This document shows, one piece after another, positions 1-12,106 of a stretch of 64,000 nucleotides of DNA; position 1 is the first letter of the stretch; each line of letters opens with the position of its first letter. Position numbers and translations under genes: made by a program. The DNA comes from Dothistroma septosporum (lineage: Eukaryota; Ascomycota; Dothideomycetes; Mycosphaerellales; Mycosphaerellaceae). The stretch is taken from NCBI GenBank assembly GCA_002236755.2, contig NBZP02000044.1, positions 228,989 to 292,988 of the forward strand, given 5' to 3'. The notes below the pieces were generated by a model, which saw only the letters and a program-made list of their open reading frames with translations, made no database searches and was not told the origin of the DNA.

Positions 1-2
1 CC

Positions 3-358
3 CCCCCTCTGCATCTCGACCCACAGCCCGACATTCCCACTCACCGGGACATCTTCCCAATCTCACATACCAGCATGAGCATGGAAGTGTATCCTAGCCC
101 TACGACCATCCACGATCTCGGAAGCGGCTCGATCTTCGTAGACAATGCTAGTATGGCGTATATCCACGGACGACGCCTACCTCAGGATCTTCATCCGGGA
201 TGTTTCTGGTTTACATTCTGGAGCGATCTCTGGCCATTGAGATTAGCGAGCTGAGACTGGGGAGGTCGCCTGTTTTGATTGAGCTTATCGACGTTACGTG
301 GGAGCACGAGGAGACGCATAAGATCACCGCTGAGGAGGTTTATGACGCTGAGGGATAA
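3..358 (+). CDS. possible 3' end of an unidentified gene (left edge)
   Basis: Two overlapping open frames run in from the left edge. One is open from base 3 to a TGA at 252-254. The other holds a protein-like tail from about 200 to a TAA at 356-358, ending ITAEEVYDAEG. The change of frame near 198-200 would need an intron or a one-base break, and I cannot identify a convincing splice pair. No family is recognised. It could equally be non-coding. Confidence 0.2.
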
Positions 359-581
359 GACGATTGCTGCTGGCAGTTTTAGCTAGAGGCTGGCGATGAT
401 CTGTGACGGTGTTAAAAGCAGTTGCTTTCGGAGTACAATGCAGTAACGCTATCAAAAGCATCTAGATGAACGCTTGCTTCACTTCATTTCATGGCCCGTA
501 ATCCGTCATTACTGTCGTCGATTGCTCGAAATCTCCTCCCAACCCCCCTTGAACCGAGTTGCTTTACCTCTATCCATCTCC

Positions 582-2179
582 TTACAATGCAAACACAGCA
601 GCCCCAAACACCGCCGCCGCAACCGCAGATCCACCCATGACAGCCCCGGTAGGTCTCGCTGCAAGACCCTTGCTACTCGAGCTCCCACCAGTCCGCGTGC
701 CCGACACGCCCGCCGTCGAAAGTCCAGAGCCATCACCAGGATGGTTCGCGCCATCAGCAGGCTTGATCGCCAAGCCTTGAAGCTCGCCACCGTTAGTAGC
801 GTAGACCGGAACCTGGACTTGAGTCTGCTTGATGGCGACAATCGTGCCTGTAGGCGCATTCGATACACCGCGCGAGATGAGAGCTTCAGCGCCGCTTGGT
901 GGTTGCGGGACGTCGAAGTCTGTGCTGAACCCAGAGGATGAGATGAGGCCGGAGCTGCAGCGTGGTGGCTGGAGGTTCGTGGCGGTCTCATTCTGAGTTG
1001 TGATCAATGTGACGTTGAGTTTCTGGTACTGCGCGAGCAAGGTGTCGAAGTCCGGAAGCAGAGTTGCGGAGCCGTTACTGTTGTCTTGGACAAGGCCGTA
1101 GTTAGAGGTTTCCTGTGTCCATTCGTAGACGAGACCGCCGGAGAGGACTGTCATCTGTGGGCCATAGAGGACTGGGACTTCATCGAATACTCGTGGTGCT
1201 GGGTCGTTGCAGCCGTATTCGGAGAAGAAGACAGGGATTGTGGTGTTGCCGAACGTTTGGACAAGCTGGTCATAGCCGGAGATGGTGTAGCTGGACTGGC
1301 TGCCACACCAGGAGTAGGAGTTCAACCCAAAGAAATCGCTCCGGCTCATGTCCTGGCCGCTGTCTGAATTGTTGCATTGAAGGTACGCCCATGTGTCCTG
1401 GAGAACATCTTGAACCTGTGCGGCTGAGTAGCCTACTGGTATCACCCTAGAGAACAGGAGATGTCAGCCATACTCGACAATGCCATAGCAGCAGCTCGCA
1501 TCGAGCGGCGAGCGAGCCGCGCTTCTCCATCTTTCGGTCCTCACCTATTCGCATGTGCCGCGATATAGCTCTTAAGATCCCTCTGCACAGCCCTCATATA
1601 CGGCGGATTATTCTTCGCTGTGCCAATGTCATTGATAATCTCATTGCCTCCAAAGAAACCCAGCGTATTCGGATAGCTCTTGAATGCCTCCACAACCGTG
1701 AAAATATGCGTCAGGTAGTCCGTCGTGTACGTCCCACTCGGATTTGTCCTGTCAAGAGATTGACCTCCTAGTGGAGAGTTGACATCGATCAACATGTAGA
1801 TCCCCACCGAGTTGAAAATACTCGCACACTCATCATGATTCAGCGTCGGATCGACATTGTAAGAGCGAATAGTGTTGATGCCCATATTCTGCATGAGCGC
1901 CGCATCCCTCAAACATCTGGTCGCATTACTCAGTGGATCGCCTGAACCAGTGCCGTAAGCTCCTTGTCCTCCGGGTTGGTAATCCACGCCAATGATCACG
2001 AACCGCTCGTTGGTTTTCGAGTCGACGAATTCCTGCTCTTGGACGATGATCGGGTTGACGGCGAAGGCGATGCTGGCGAACGCGCAGAGGAGGAGGGGGG
2101 TAAGCTGGAGGGGATTGTTAGTTGGGGTCGATTGCTGGATTGGCGGGAGGTGCATTGGCGGGGCACTCACGGACTTCAT
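582..2179 (-). CDS. GPI-anchored GH72 1,3-beta-glucanosyltransferase (Gel/Gas family)
   Basis: Exons on the minus strand are 2179-2171, 2104-1545 and 1446-582, giving 477 residues. The first intron follows codon 3, so splicing creates the signal peptide MKSLTPLLLCAFASIAFA. GH72 enzymes cut and rejoin beta-1,3-glucan chains at the plasma membrane and cell wall. The two catalytic glutamates are visible in GGNE (about E158) and FFSEYGC (about E266). The second join restores HANRVIPVGYS, typical of the family. After the catalytic domain comes a short Ser/Gly-rich tail and a hydrophobic C-terminus ending AAAVFGAAVFAL, a GPI-attachment signal. No Cys-rich CBM43 module is present, so it belongs to the subgroup without one. 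Which Gel/Gas paralogue it is cannot be told from here. Confidence 0.93.
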
Positions 2180-3115
2180 GGTCGCTGGATTGGAGCAAGC
2201 AATGCCGGTTTCAATGCTCCCGGAGCTGTATGGCTGGTATGAATCTAATCTACGGCAATCTGATGCGCCAATAGCACTCGTCCTGGAGTGGCACAATGCG
2301 AAGCGAGTGAAGCAAGGTAAGCCGGCGCGTCAGCGAGAGTGTTGATGTGTAGCGAACGGGAAGTCACGATGTACGGTGTATGCCTGTGAGCAAGAAGAAG
2401 AAGAAGAAGAAGAAGAAGAAGAAGAAGAAGAAGAAGAAGAAGAACAAACAACAGGAAGGAAGAAGAGGTAGCTCTCTCACATGCCTTAGCGTCCAACCCA
2501 TGTCCGCCACAGAGCAGAGGACTTGAGGCTTATCGTGCTCATGGAGAACGTGCTTCCCTGCTTCGCCGCGGTCAAACAGAGAGCTCCAATGCCAAGCATA
2601 CCGAACCATCGTTTGAGCCGGGATCCAAGCGTTTCATGTTTGGCAGTGTGGAGTCGGGAGATTGCTTGTGCTACTTGTGTCACATGTAGATCTAGTACTG
2701 TCGTTAAGACGTACAGTGATAAACAGAGATGAAGTACAACACCACTCTCCAGCTGGGATGAAGCATCGTGCAGACGTTCCCGATCAAGCTATCATCTCAC
2801 GCTAATGCAGCCCATATGCAGGCAGCCGGTTGCTGTGCTTGATACAGCTCTGCAGTACGCGTTGCTGCCGCGGGTTGAAGAGGAGATGCGAAAGTCAAAA
2901 GACAAACACGGCTATCTGTTGAGTACGATGTCGCCACACTCACGATGCATGATAAGAAGTATATACAAGAATCTGTTTGTGGTATCGAGGACCATCCTAA
3001 TCCAATGCAAACACATAGATTCCCCAATGCCGCCCAAGGGCCATGCGCCTATGCAGCACCTTCGCTCTGAACACAAATATGCCATACAATCATTAGACAT
3101 TACACTCTTCCATCT
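2180..3115. other. intergenic region with a trinucleotide repeat
   Basis: This lies upstream of the GH72 gene and downstream of the apyrase gene. Apart from the AAG repeat listed separately, I see no gene. Open frames here are short and without a recognisable domain. Confidence 0.6.
2392..2443 (+). repeat. (AAG)n microsatellite, about 17 copies
   Basis: An uninterrupted run of AAG units lies about 210 bp upstream of the GH72 start codon. On the minus strand it reads as a polypyrimidine CTT tract, a common element of fungal 5' regions. Copy number is probably variable. Confidence 0.95.
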
Positions 3116-5263
3116 TTACGTCTCCTTCAAGGTCGGGATGAGAGGACTCTTCCGTGTAGGACTTGCTCGTCGGCTATGACTTCGCGTCATGTGTAATCGC
3201 TCCTTGCTCTCCGTGCGTGAGAGTAATCCAGCGCGGTCGAAAGGCGTGATGCCCAAACCATTCGAGGTCCCAGGAGGCGTATCGGAATCGAAGTAGCTCT
3301 TCGCTCGTGGCGAATTGCGCGACACGTCCGGTGAGAGACCTCGTAACGCCGGAGTCACCATGCCAGAGGTCCTGCCGCTGCGCATGGCGTCTACTGCTCC
3401 GTCATTGCTTGAATCCGACCGTCTGTCCTCGTCCGAGATATCGCCAAGCTCGAACTCGTCTGGGTCGCCTTCTTCGAGAACACGATCGTACGAAGGGGAC
3501 GAGTTGCCGAAGATCTTGCCACCCAGAATGCCCGGTGGCTTTCGTTTCCTCGATCCAGGTAGTTGCTTCTTGCCTAGCATTTTGTGGTACCACGACTGTC
3601 TTCGTTCGCGACCGCAAAGCAGATAGACTGCCAGCGCAAGGATTACCAAGAAGATCAGTATGCCAGGAACACGTCGTGAGTAGCTGCTTGACAGAATCTT
3701 GTCGTGCCAGTCCAGATCATCCTCATGAGGACTCGTCTCGTTTAGCTTCGGTAGTCCTTCGATTCGTCCTCCTGGGTACTGAAAGTCTCCTGGAAGCTTT
3801 GTGCCCTGAGCATTGCTCCCAAAACCAACAGCCATTGCGCCATCAGCAGCCGGTACCTGCGACGAAGCATACAGCACGACCTTTCCAAGGGTCCAGCTGA
3901 CCTCCTTGTCGTCAATCTCGTCCACTGCCTGGAAAGGGTCGAGGAAGCCTCTGTCTTTCGCGCCGTCCACAATCGCATTCGTCTTGTTCTCTCCGCTGCT
4001 TGGCTCTCCATCTTCAATGCCTACTCTTGGAATACCAATACCCTCGTGGAGCATGTTGATCAGCCAGCTCGCCTTGAAGCACACCTCTTCGACGGTCTTC
4101 TCATCCACCTTCTTGCCCCAAGTATGCTTCGCAACGTCTTTTTCGATATCCTTCCAGTCTCGCGAGCAAAAGTCTGTCACCTGCTTTTGGTACGTCTGAA
4201 AGTCGTACGCTTTGTCTTTGTGTGCCATCGCGAAGACCTCATGTGTGGTGTGCCAGTACTCGGAGACGCCGACGAAGTGATTGACATTGAAGTCGATCGC
4301 AGGTGTATGTTGGCCATTAAGCAGACAGGGCGCATCGGTGCATTCCTTCTCCTTCTCCAGCAGAGGATACGTACTCTTGAGGCACTGCGTGAAGTCGCCT
4401 GTACCTAGCAAGTATGGGTCGCTGCCGTCGAGATCTTCCGGATCTGCCTCAAGCACCTCACCCGTCTTCTTAATCGTGATGCCCACAGGCAAGCATGGAT
4501 CCGGCAATTCGTGTGCGCTCGGAGATGCGTCCAGTAGATGCTCGACATACCTCCTCCGAGCTTCATTCGCACCAAAACCAAGCCACGTCGTCACAAATAC
4601 TCTATACTCCGCCGCCTCACCATTGACCTTTCTCAACCTCAACAACTTCAAATCTTCCGCATGCTTCTCCGCCTCTGTCGCATTAGGCGCGAACGCAATC
4701 TGCGCCGACGCACCACCCATATCCAGGAAGCCGTACGTATGGTGGTTCTTCCCATGATCATGATCATCCGCTGCGCCAGAATCAAACCCACCAAGGAGAT
4801 AGTTTGCCGCGATCCAACCATAAAGCCCTTCCGTCTCGCCCGGTATGACCTGCACATGCAATCCACAATTCGGCAGTTGGAACTTTGTATTCCGCTGAAA
4901 GTACGAACACGTACTACTTAGTAGATCCGCCCTCTGGTCATCCGGGAGTAACCTCATCCCCGCCGTCGCCAGGAGGAAGATGGGTGTGTTCGCAGACTCC
5001 TCTTTAGGTACGATATCCTGCGCAAACTCCACCAGCTCTTTCAAATGCTCTGACCCGACAGCCTCGGGCTTGTCGCCAAAGGTTGAGATTCCCGGGTGGA
5101 CTTTCTTCCTCCATTTCTTGTCAGTCTTGATGCGCGGGAGGGAGTCGAGTTTCTGGGCGTCGTATTTCTTTCGCGCGTAGGCCGCTGTCCGCCAGCGATA
5201 GACGTAGACTCGTGTCCCTGAGGAGCCGGCGTCGAGCACGACTGCGTAGCTGTGCTTGCCCAT
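3116..5263 (-). CDS. YND1: GDA1/CD39 family nucleoside phosphatase (Golgi apyrase, Ynd1-like)
   Basis: A single exon of 715 residues. The apyrase-conserved regions are in order: DAGSSGTRVYVY (11-22), ATAGMRLL (99-106), GETEGLYGWIAANYLLG (142-158) and FLDMGGASAQIAF (179-191). These bind and hydrolyse nucleoside di- and triphosphates. One membrane segment lies near residue 550 (GILIFLVILALAVYLL), followed by a basic, Ser-rich tail of about 150 residues. There is no N-terminal membrane anchor, as in yeast Ynd1 and unlike Gda1. The inferred role is removing nucleoside diphosphates in the Golgi lumen so that nucleotide-sugar import and glycosylation continue. The 5' leader carries a CAA/CAG-rich run just upstream of the ATG. 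Confidence 0.92.
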   Translation of the reverse strand: MGKHSYAVVLDAGSSGTRVYVYRWRTAAYARKKYDAQKLDSLPRIKTDKKWRKKVHPGISTFGDKPEAVGSEHLKELVEFAQDIVPKEESANTPIFLLATAGMRLLPDDQRADLLSSTCSYFQRNTKFQLPNCGLHVQVIPGETEGLYGWIAANYLLGGFDSGAADDHDHGKNHHTYGFLDMGGASAQIAFAPNATEAEKHAEDLKLLRLRKVNGEAAEYRVFVTTWLGFGANEARRRYVEHLLDASPSAHELPDPCLPVGITIKKTGEVLEADPEDLDGSDPYLLGTGDFTQCLKSTYPLLEKEKECTDAPCLLNGQHTPAIDFNVNHFVGVSEYWHTTHEVFAMAHKDKAYDFQTYQKQVTDFCSRDWKDIEKDVAKHTWGKKVDEKTVEEVCFKASWLINMLHEGIGIPRVGIEDGEPSSGENKTNAIVDGAKDRGFLDPFQAVDEIDDKEVSWTLGKVVLYASSQVPAADGAMAVGFGSNAQGTKLPGDFQYPGGRIEGLPKLNETSPHEDDLDWHDKILSSSYSRRVPGILIFLVILALAVYLLCGRERRQSWYHKMLGKKQLPGSRKRKPPGILGGKIFGNSSPSYDRVLEEGDPDEFELGDISDEDRRSDSSNDGAVDAMRSGRTSGMVTPALRGLSPDVSRNSPRAKSYFDSDTPPGTSNGLGITPFDRAGLLSRTESKERLHMTRSHSRRASPTRKSPLIPTLKET

Positions 5264-5805
5264 AGTGTATCGTCTCCTGATCGCAGCGCACTTGGCACTG
5301 TTGTTGCTGTTGCTGTTGTTGTCGCAATTTATAGTTCTGAAGTCTGGTGATCACAATGCATGGCAAAGTTGTGTATATGTATTTGAACGAGTGTGGTAGT
5401 GATAGGGAATGTACAGGTGTACAGATCGAGAAAGGGAAGGAAGTGGTGTTACACAACTGCGCAGATCCTCAACAGAAGACGACACCCTGCCCGCGAATGG
5501 AGACGCGCAAGCACCAAGCTTTCTCGGCTTTGAGCGAGGATAAACTCGATGGCAAACGCCGGTCGCCTCAGATTCCAGTTCCTCATTGGCCGCCAACCTT
5601 TCTCTCATTCCACCGAGGTCTCCAGTTGCCACCACTCGCAGACCACAACCACCGCCAGGCACGAACGTCTTCTGAGGGGATCGTCTACTACATCACCTCT
5701 ATCGTCAGTGAGCTCTATCTGTAACAAGTTCAGGCTCTGCATGCTATCCTCCGAGGCACAGATGCCATGGTTCCAATACTCCAACACGGTCGCGTGCTTC
5801 ATTAC
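5264..5805. other. intergenic region, no gene seen
   Basis: Upstream of the apyrase gene and downstream of the amidotransferase-like gene. It contains the CAG/CAA-rich leader at about 5290-5325. Nothing else is recognised. Confidence 0.55.
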
Positions 5806-6797
5806 TCAATCCTCAAGCAGAAATCGGATGAATGCCGCAGCCACAGAAACACCATCGTGATGGTTTCGCACTCGTTTCACGCCATCCTCATACATCGCAT
5901 CGTCAAAGATTCCTCGATCGTGTCTGTTGACTAGCAGCTCTTCCACAATGTCGCCATTGAATTCGGGATGTCCTTGTACCGTGATCAGACGGTCCTTCGC
6001 GTACATGCCCTGCACATCGCAGCGCGGCGAATGACCGAGTGCTTCAATGCCTTCTGGGTATTCGTACACGATGTCGCGGTGCATCTGGTGTATTGCCTAA
6101 CGCACATCGTCAGCAAGCAGCTCAGACATGTCTACGATGACCTCTGCATTGTACTCACCAACTCATCAATCCCGAACAATTTCCTCCCCTTCTCCGTCAA
6201 CTTGACGTCCGTAACAGAAATCTCCCAACCCCGATCACTCCTGTCAACCTTCACATCCAAAGCTCTTCCAATGATCTGATGTCCAAAACACACCCCAATC
6301 AGCCTCACACGATCTTGTGCAAGAACTCGCTTCGTAAATTCCACCAACTTCAGTATCCACGGATCATCATCGAAAGAATTGTGTCCTGTTCATATTCTCA
6401 GCCTGCATTCTTTCCAATCTCTACCAATCCATCCCTCCATGAGGCAGTAGAACTTACGACTGCCCGTCAGAAGCACCGCATCCACATCCTTCAACTTCGG
6501 ATAAACCTCATGATTCACAACATCGTACTTCCTGATATCCAACTCCGGCTCCTTTACCCCATCATCCTCCGCTACCTTCCTCGATCCCCTCTCCAGCAAC
6601 TCCTTAAACAGATTCCCATACCCCCCATACTTCTCCAAGGTCTTCCCAATAGGCGTATCGCATTCCAGTACAGCGATTCGAAGAGGTGGTCGCATCGCTT
6701 GCGAGAAACGAGCTTGCGACTTTGATTCCGCTTGCAATTGCGCTTGCGGTGGAGTCGGAGCTTGGGAGAGGCCAAGGCGGGGAGTGAGGTGTGTCAT
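5806..6797 (-). CDS. class I glutamine amidotransferase-like protein
   Basis: Exons are 6797-6458, 6385-6159 and 6096-5806 (285 residues). Splicing restores LLTGSRHNSFDDDPWILKL across the first join and DELAIHQMHRD across the second. The class I amidotransferase triad is present: Cys in GVCFGHQ (C146), and His and Glu in QGHPEFN (H232, E234). There is no synthetase domain, so it is a stand-alone GATase1-like protein. Relatives act as gamma-glutamyl hydrolases or amidotransferases on small molecules, but the substrate cannot be read here. A second in-frame ATG at 6695 (MRPPLRIAVLECDTP) starts exactly at the domain and may be the true start; the first 34 residues are low-complexity. Confidence 0.88.
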
Positions 6798-8172
6798 CGG
6801 TCGCAGGAAACCAAGAACGAAATTACTGTAATGTGTTCACGTTGTGGGACTGATAGGTCGCGACGTATTGCGAAAGAACCAAAGCATTGCGACTTCGCCG
6901 CGCGATGACATGACAGCACCGGCCGGTTAAATGTTCAATATTCTTTCTCTGCGATAGGGCAGATAAGGATGAAACGTCCGGCTCGGATGTACAGCGATGG
7001 GAGCCGAGATTTCGGCGTTTGGTGGAGTCTCTTCTCGACTGCAATGCACTCGTCTTGCTACGCATGTGCTATGCTACTCTATAGATTGAGATGCCGCCCT
7101 ACCTCCTTGCAGTGTACAGCGCCGTTTCGTCGCAGTCTGTGAAGGGAATGCCTGCCGTGCGGATTCCGTAGCTGATGAACTTTGCTGACTTCCCCCAGCT
7201 GGGGTCACAAGGATTTTGAGGTTGATATCGCCATCCAAGGCTCCAAGTAGACTTTTCGAGCCTTGGTGGGTTACCCAATGGCGAACTCTGGACTGTGAGG
7301 AACTGGAGCTGCGTACCGCGAACGTGCGATGAAGCCTGTGCTTGCGTGAGGACTGAGGTACACGGTAAATTGTGAATGCCTACTCCCAACATGAATGATT
7401 GAGGAGATCTGTAGTAAGAGAAAAGGTAGTCCGTGAAGTGGAAAGTAGTACAAAACGCCGCGATGCAGGGATTTGCCTGCCTTGTGAGCCACATGGTATG
7501 TTCTTGTGCGCATTAATGTATAAGTCCCATGGTAGGAGCAAGATCCTAGAACATCATCAACGAGCAGAGCAAGACTATCATTCATTCGAAGGCTTGTGCT
7601 GAAGCTGTCCATCCGAGATGCTCTTTCCTTTCCCTCTTCAGTGTAGTGGATGAGAAAAGGCTCATAAGGGCGGTCGGCTCAGGGGCCAATATGTCGGCAA
7701 CCGGCGGAGCATTACTCTTCAAGGGTTTCGACCGACGGTAGATAACCATAGACAGCGTCAAACCATCAATTGCGTTCGCCTCGTACACGATCACCTAACA
7801 AGCACAAGCCAGTTCTCCAAGGTTTTGCTCCACAGCGAGCAGCAGCTTGCAAGGCCGCCTTCGCCCGCTCTTGTGTTCCGGAAAGACAATTTCCAGAACC
7901 TCATCCATCCGTCTAAGGCCAGCCATTTCATCTTCCACAAGTATATTCGCACATCCCACACGGATTCTCAAACCGCCAGAAGGACATGGGAAAACTCCAT
8001 CCCAAATATCCCATCATAAGCCATCCCGCTGCAACCCCAAAAATGCAGCCGGTATCAAGATTCTCACACATCATAACATCATAGAATTCGTAAACATCAA
8101 CAAGCGTCCCACGTCGTTCATCCCATCGACCAGGCGGTGAGTCCAAGGACGTTCAGTCCGAGCATCAGGGCT
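6798..8172. other. intergenic region, no gene recognised
   Basis: About 1.4 kb between two minus-strand genes. It holds several ORFs of 60-130 codons on both strands, none with a domain, signal peptide or believable splice structure. Confidence 0.5.
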
Positions 8173-10486
8173 CTATCCTTGCCGCGAGTACGGCTTGTTC
8201 ATAGCCGCAATTTCGCGCGCGATTGTGGCCCATTCGAGTTCGCGGCGGAGAGGTCTGCCGCGTTTTTGGCATTGGAATTCTTCCCATTTGAGGAGTTCGT
8301 AGCTGATAGGACTATTAGCTGAGTGTAACAACCAAGCAGAGGCTTCGAATGCTTACGAAAAGCGCAAATGAGGCTGAATGATAACATTGAGCCGCCGCGC
8401 TCGCACGAAGCAGTATGCGCGAGGAAATGACAAGCCCAGCTGATTCATGACCTCAGCAATACAAATCGTCGCTGAGCGCGATACGCCTACGCGACAGTGC
8501 ACAAGAGTGGCGGTGCCCTTCCCGCGGCCGTTTTCTAGAAGCTGTCAGCCCGTACAATTTATGTTGCCTGGAGCAGAATTCTTACCGATGAACTCGAGAC
8601 AGTTCCCGAAATCCTCCGTCAGCGGATCCACGCCGTTATCCTGGACTTTATCGATGAACATCGTACTTTCTCGTGGCCATTCTGCTGAGGCTTCTTTCGA
8701 CCACGTCACGGGCTCACCAACACTGAGGACCTGTCCGATGCCGAGCTCCTTCAGGAGATTGGGATTGTTGGCATGCCCCAGGTTACCCAAGTACATGTAC
8801 GGCATGATTCGACTCGGTAGCGATCCATCCATCTTTTCAATCCAGTCCGGAACCGGTGGGCAGAGCGTCCTCAAGTCTCCAGAGTGCTTCGGCGATGCTT
8901 GCAACAAACGTGGCTGGATCGCTTTCAGAAGGTGTACATCAGAGCCGTAAGCAAAGAAGTTGCGGCCCTTCTCGATATGCAGCTGAAGCCAAGCGTCGTG
9001 CACTGGCACGCAGTTTGCATACATGTAGTATGCAAGGGCAAGCAAAGACGACTCGGTGTAGCCGTCCGTGCAGTGCATGAGGATTTTTCTGCCACAGTGC
9101 GTCGACTCATCATCACGCATGAAGCTATCTCCGTCAGCATCGCGAGAAGGTGTCAGCGAGAGCTTGCTGTCTCGTCGCTTGTCATTTCCCGGAATCTCGC
9201 GGTTGGCTTGGGCATGAATCCATTGGCACGTGGACAAGAGTCCGTCGACTTCTGTATGTGACCATGTCGGTGGCATGATCGACCCTGAACCGGGAAACTC
9301 CAATTGGTGTACCACATCATCTGCGAAAGGGCCTTCTGTTTTCTTGTCAAGAAGATCTTCCAAACATTTGAATGCCTTCGAATCCGGAATTTGCGCCATG
9401 TCACTACATTCGATCAGGAGATCAAAGTTCGGAGCATCATTCTTGATGCCATTGGGACCCATGTGCACGTTGGGATCTGGTGTTGGTCCAAGCCAGACAT
9501 TAGACGCGATCTCGCTCGGTGCAGACATTGAGCACATTTCGAGTCGCTCCCAATGGAAAAAGTCCATAACTTTGCCAGTCGTGCAGCCTTCGGAGTCAAG
9601 CTGGACCAGATGGTCATGGTCACATTCCACAATGGTGTAGTCCTCTGGTCGAGTTAGTAAGTGGTTGTCCTTCGATGTCGGAATGATGCTCACCCGACAA
9701 AATGAACGTATTGAACAGCCGCACAGAAGTACAAGCACCCTCTGTCTTCTTCTGCCAACTCGTTTGAGCTTTCGATATCCTTTTCGCCAACCTCACAACC
9801 TCTTCGCGTGGTGTCTGGTTGTCACCATATACCACAATATCACTCACAGTGGCCATCTTACACGCCTGGATCTGAAAGTTCCTCACGCTGAATCCCTCCT
9901 TCGGGTCCGCATCCAAGAATTCCGGCTCTTCGACATTCTTGCCCTTTGCAACCTGCACTGGTTTCAACAGCTCTTCTGGCGCAATGGCACCCTTGATCCT
10001 GCTGTGGGTCAGATCACCCCCAGCTTTCACAATGGTAATGCCGCGAATGCATTTGGGCGTGCGCCGTAACGCCTTCTTTCTTGCGATGAAGAAGGCTAAT
10101 TGCAGTTGGTTCTCGCCGTGCAGACCATGCAGCCACGGGAACACTTGTTTCGGCGAGGGCAGTGGTCGTGTGGCTAGATGATCAAGTACCTGTGCGAGTT
10201 TCTGTGCACCAATGGAGTACACGGGCGGGTCATTGAAGAGTTTCTCGAAGCCATTGGGTGGATGCGTCAGTGATGTGGTTTCAACGAGTTGAGAGGGACT
10301 TGGCGGCGACGCCGGAGGGGTATCGAGCTGACGATTTCCAGGCCGTGGTCCTGGCGAGCAGAATGGCAGGTGTTTGTTAGGTACAGGTGCTGGCGTGCCG
10401 CGTTGAGATGTGTTGATGGACAATTGTGGAGGCGGAGTGGCCGTTCGTTCTGGTATGGCCGTGGGTCTCTGGAGTACGGCGGCCAT
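8173..10486 (-). CDS. PPS1: dual-specificity protein phosphatase, Pps1-like
   Basis: Four exons: 10486-9694, 9644-8586, 8534-8357 and 8302-8173 (719 residues). Intron 1 has a clean TTACTAAC branch site. The active-site signature HCRVGVSRS lies near C631 and is complete only after splicing of exon 3. An earlier phosphatase-like segment has HCTDGYTES near C456, where the catalytic Arg position is Glu, so it is probably an inactive domain. The N-terminal 100 residues are Pro/Ser/Thr-rich. This double layout matches yeast Pps1, a dual-specificity phosphatase linked to S-phase progression; that role is inferred from the family. The last exon ends KPYSRQG. Confidence 0.88.
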
Positions 10487-12106
10487 GACATCCGCAGTGG
10501 GGCAGTGTGGTCGTTAATGCGAACTTCGCGCCGGCGTGTCTGCGATGGGCGATAGCGATCGATGCAACGCTTAGTGTCGTAGTAGTGGCGACGCTTGGTG
10601 AGTCGGCCGTGACTCGCGTCCTTTGTTGGATGTACGATGGGTCGTTTCAAGGCTCAGGCTCTGGCATGCCACAGCGCTGCTCGGTCAACATGCGCGCGCG
10701 TCGAACCGGAGATCACGATGTCGGTCGGGTGTCAAGCGATAAGGAGGACCACGAAGAGAAAAGAGCTGACGCGATGTTATGTAGAGCAGACGATGATGTG
10801 AATTGTGCATTGGAGCGGGAGTCAGGAAAAGTGTTGGCAGCCACACTTCTTTACACCTTCGCACCTCCAACTCTCCCACCTTTCGCTCCTGCTGCTGTCT
10901 CTTACTTCGTAGCCACGCGCCTTCCCCACCATCAACCTCGAGCGAGATAGCATCCGAATGGGCTAGCGGTGCTTTCCGAGCCAGAGTCGGGGATGCTATC
11001 GACCAATGAGCAAGCTTCTACGTTTCGTCGCAGCCAGGATCCAGCGCGCCATGAAACGCCTGAGAACGTTGATCTTCTTGTTGCGTGAGCCTCAGCATCA
11101 TACGTGTACCCTCGCACCAACAACCCCGCCACCCCCGTCAGCGCCAACGTGCAGCGCAGCGTTCAATAACACTCATCATATTCCTCCAGGCACAGCACAA
11201 TACACATCATGCAACAGGTGTCTCGGGGTCATTCCCGCGAGATGTCATCACTCCGACCTGCTACTGACACCACCTGCAAGAACCTCAGTAGTCAGAGCCG
11301 TCCCGGGGTCATCCCTACCTACCCGTCTCGCCGTGAGGCTTGGGTCTCGCTGGGTCTATCGGCGATGCTTGCAGGAGAGCTGCAGAAGCAAGCATCTTTC
11401 CCGCCATGTACCGCGTACCATGCCTCCTCGCGAATGCACAAACGCTCGCGCCCCTCACTTTTACACTGTCAAATCCGAACATTCTCATGTGCGTGTGGGT
11501 CTCCATCATCAACCTACCACAGAGACAGCTTCTGTCGTACGAGATGCGCAGTCGCTGTCGGTACTTACACTGGAGTGTGGAGGGGTTGTTATCAGATTGT
11601 GATCATGGTGCGTTGGTATCGACACCACCACCACCCACTTATCAGACTTCCGGCCCATTGCTTGCGCAAGATGACCCAACAGCGGACCCTGGAGCTGCGA
11701 GTTTGAACTCTCGCCTCACGTTTCTTCAGAGGCCTGCAGAGCTTGACACGCAAGCTGCTGCTGGTTGGCGGCTCGATCCTGAAGCCTCGACAGCAGCGGC
11801 TCGAGTGGACGCAGATCGGCGCATTGCTCTGCACTTCCCGTGAGGCTGCAGATGTCAATGGCTTCCCCCGCTTTGTGAGGATATCATCGATGATGAATGC
11901 TGTTGCTGCTCCTTGACAGCGCGCTATAGGTACTTGAGTACAATCTCATCCATGACTATAGGTACAATGGCCGAGATCCGTGGACTTCGATACCGCCTGT
12001 CGTGTCGTGCGGTCAATTGCGTCGAGGACACCCACAATGCCAATCATGCCATGCGCACAGCAAAAACTCCAACAAACCACTCGGGCCAACGACTTCTCCA
12101 TCACTC
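10487..12106. other. intergenic region, no gene recognised
   Basis: About 1.6 kb between the PPS1 start and the end of PPM2. ORFs up to 198 codons occur on the plus strand, but they are rich in Arg, Ser and His, lack domains and overlap in several frames. I read it as promoter and untranslated sequence of PPS1. Confidence 0.5.

Noticed and set aside
10487..12106. Overlapping plus-strand ORFs of 147-198 codons
   Set aside because: Several frames are open together with Arg/Ser/His-rich products, which indicates base composition rather than coding.
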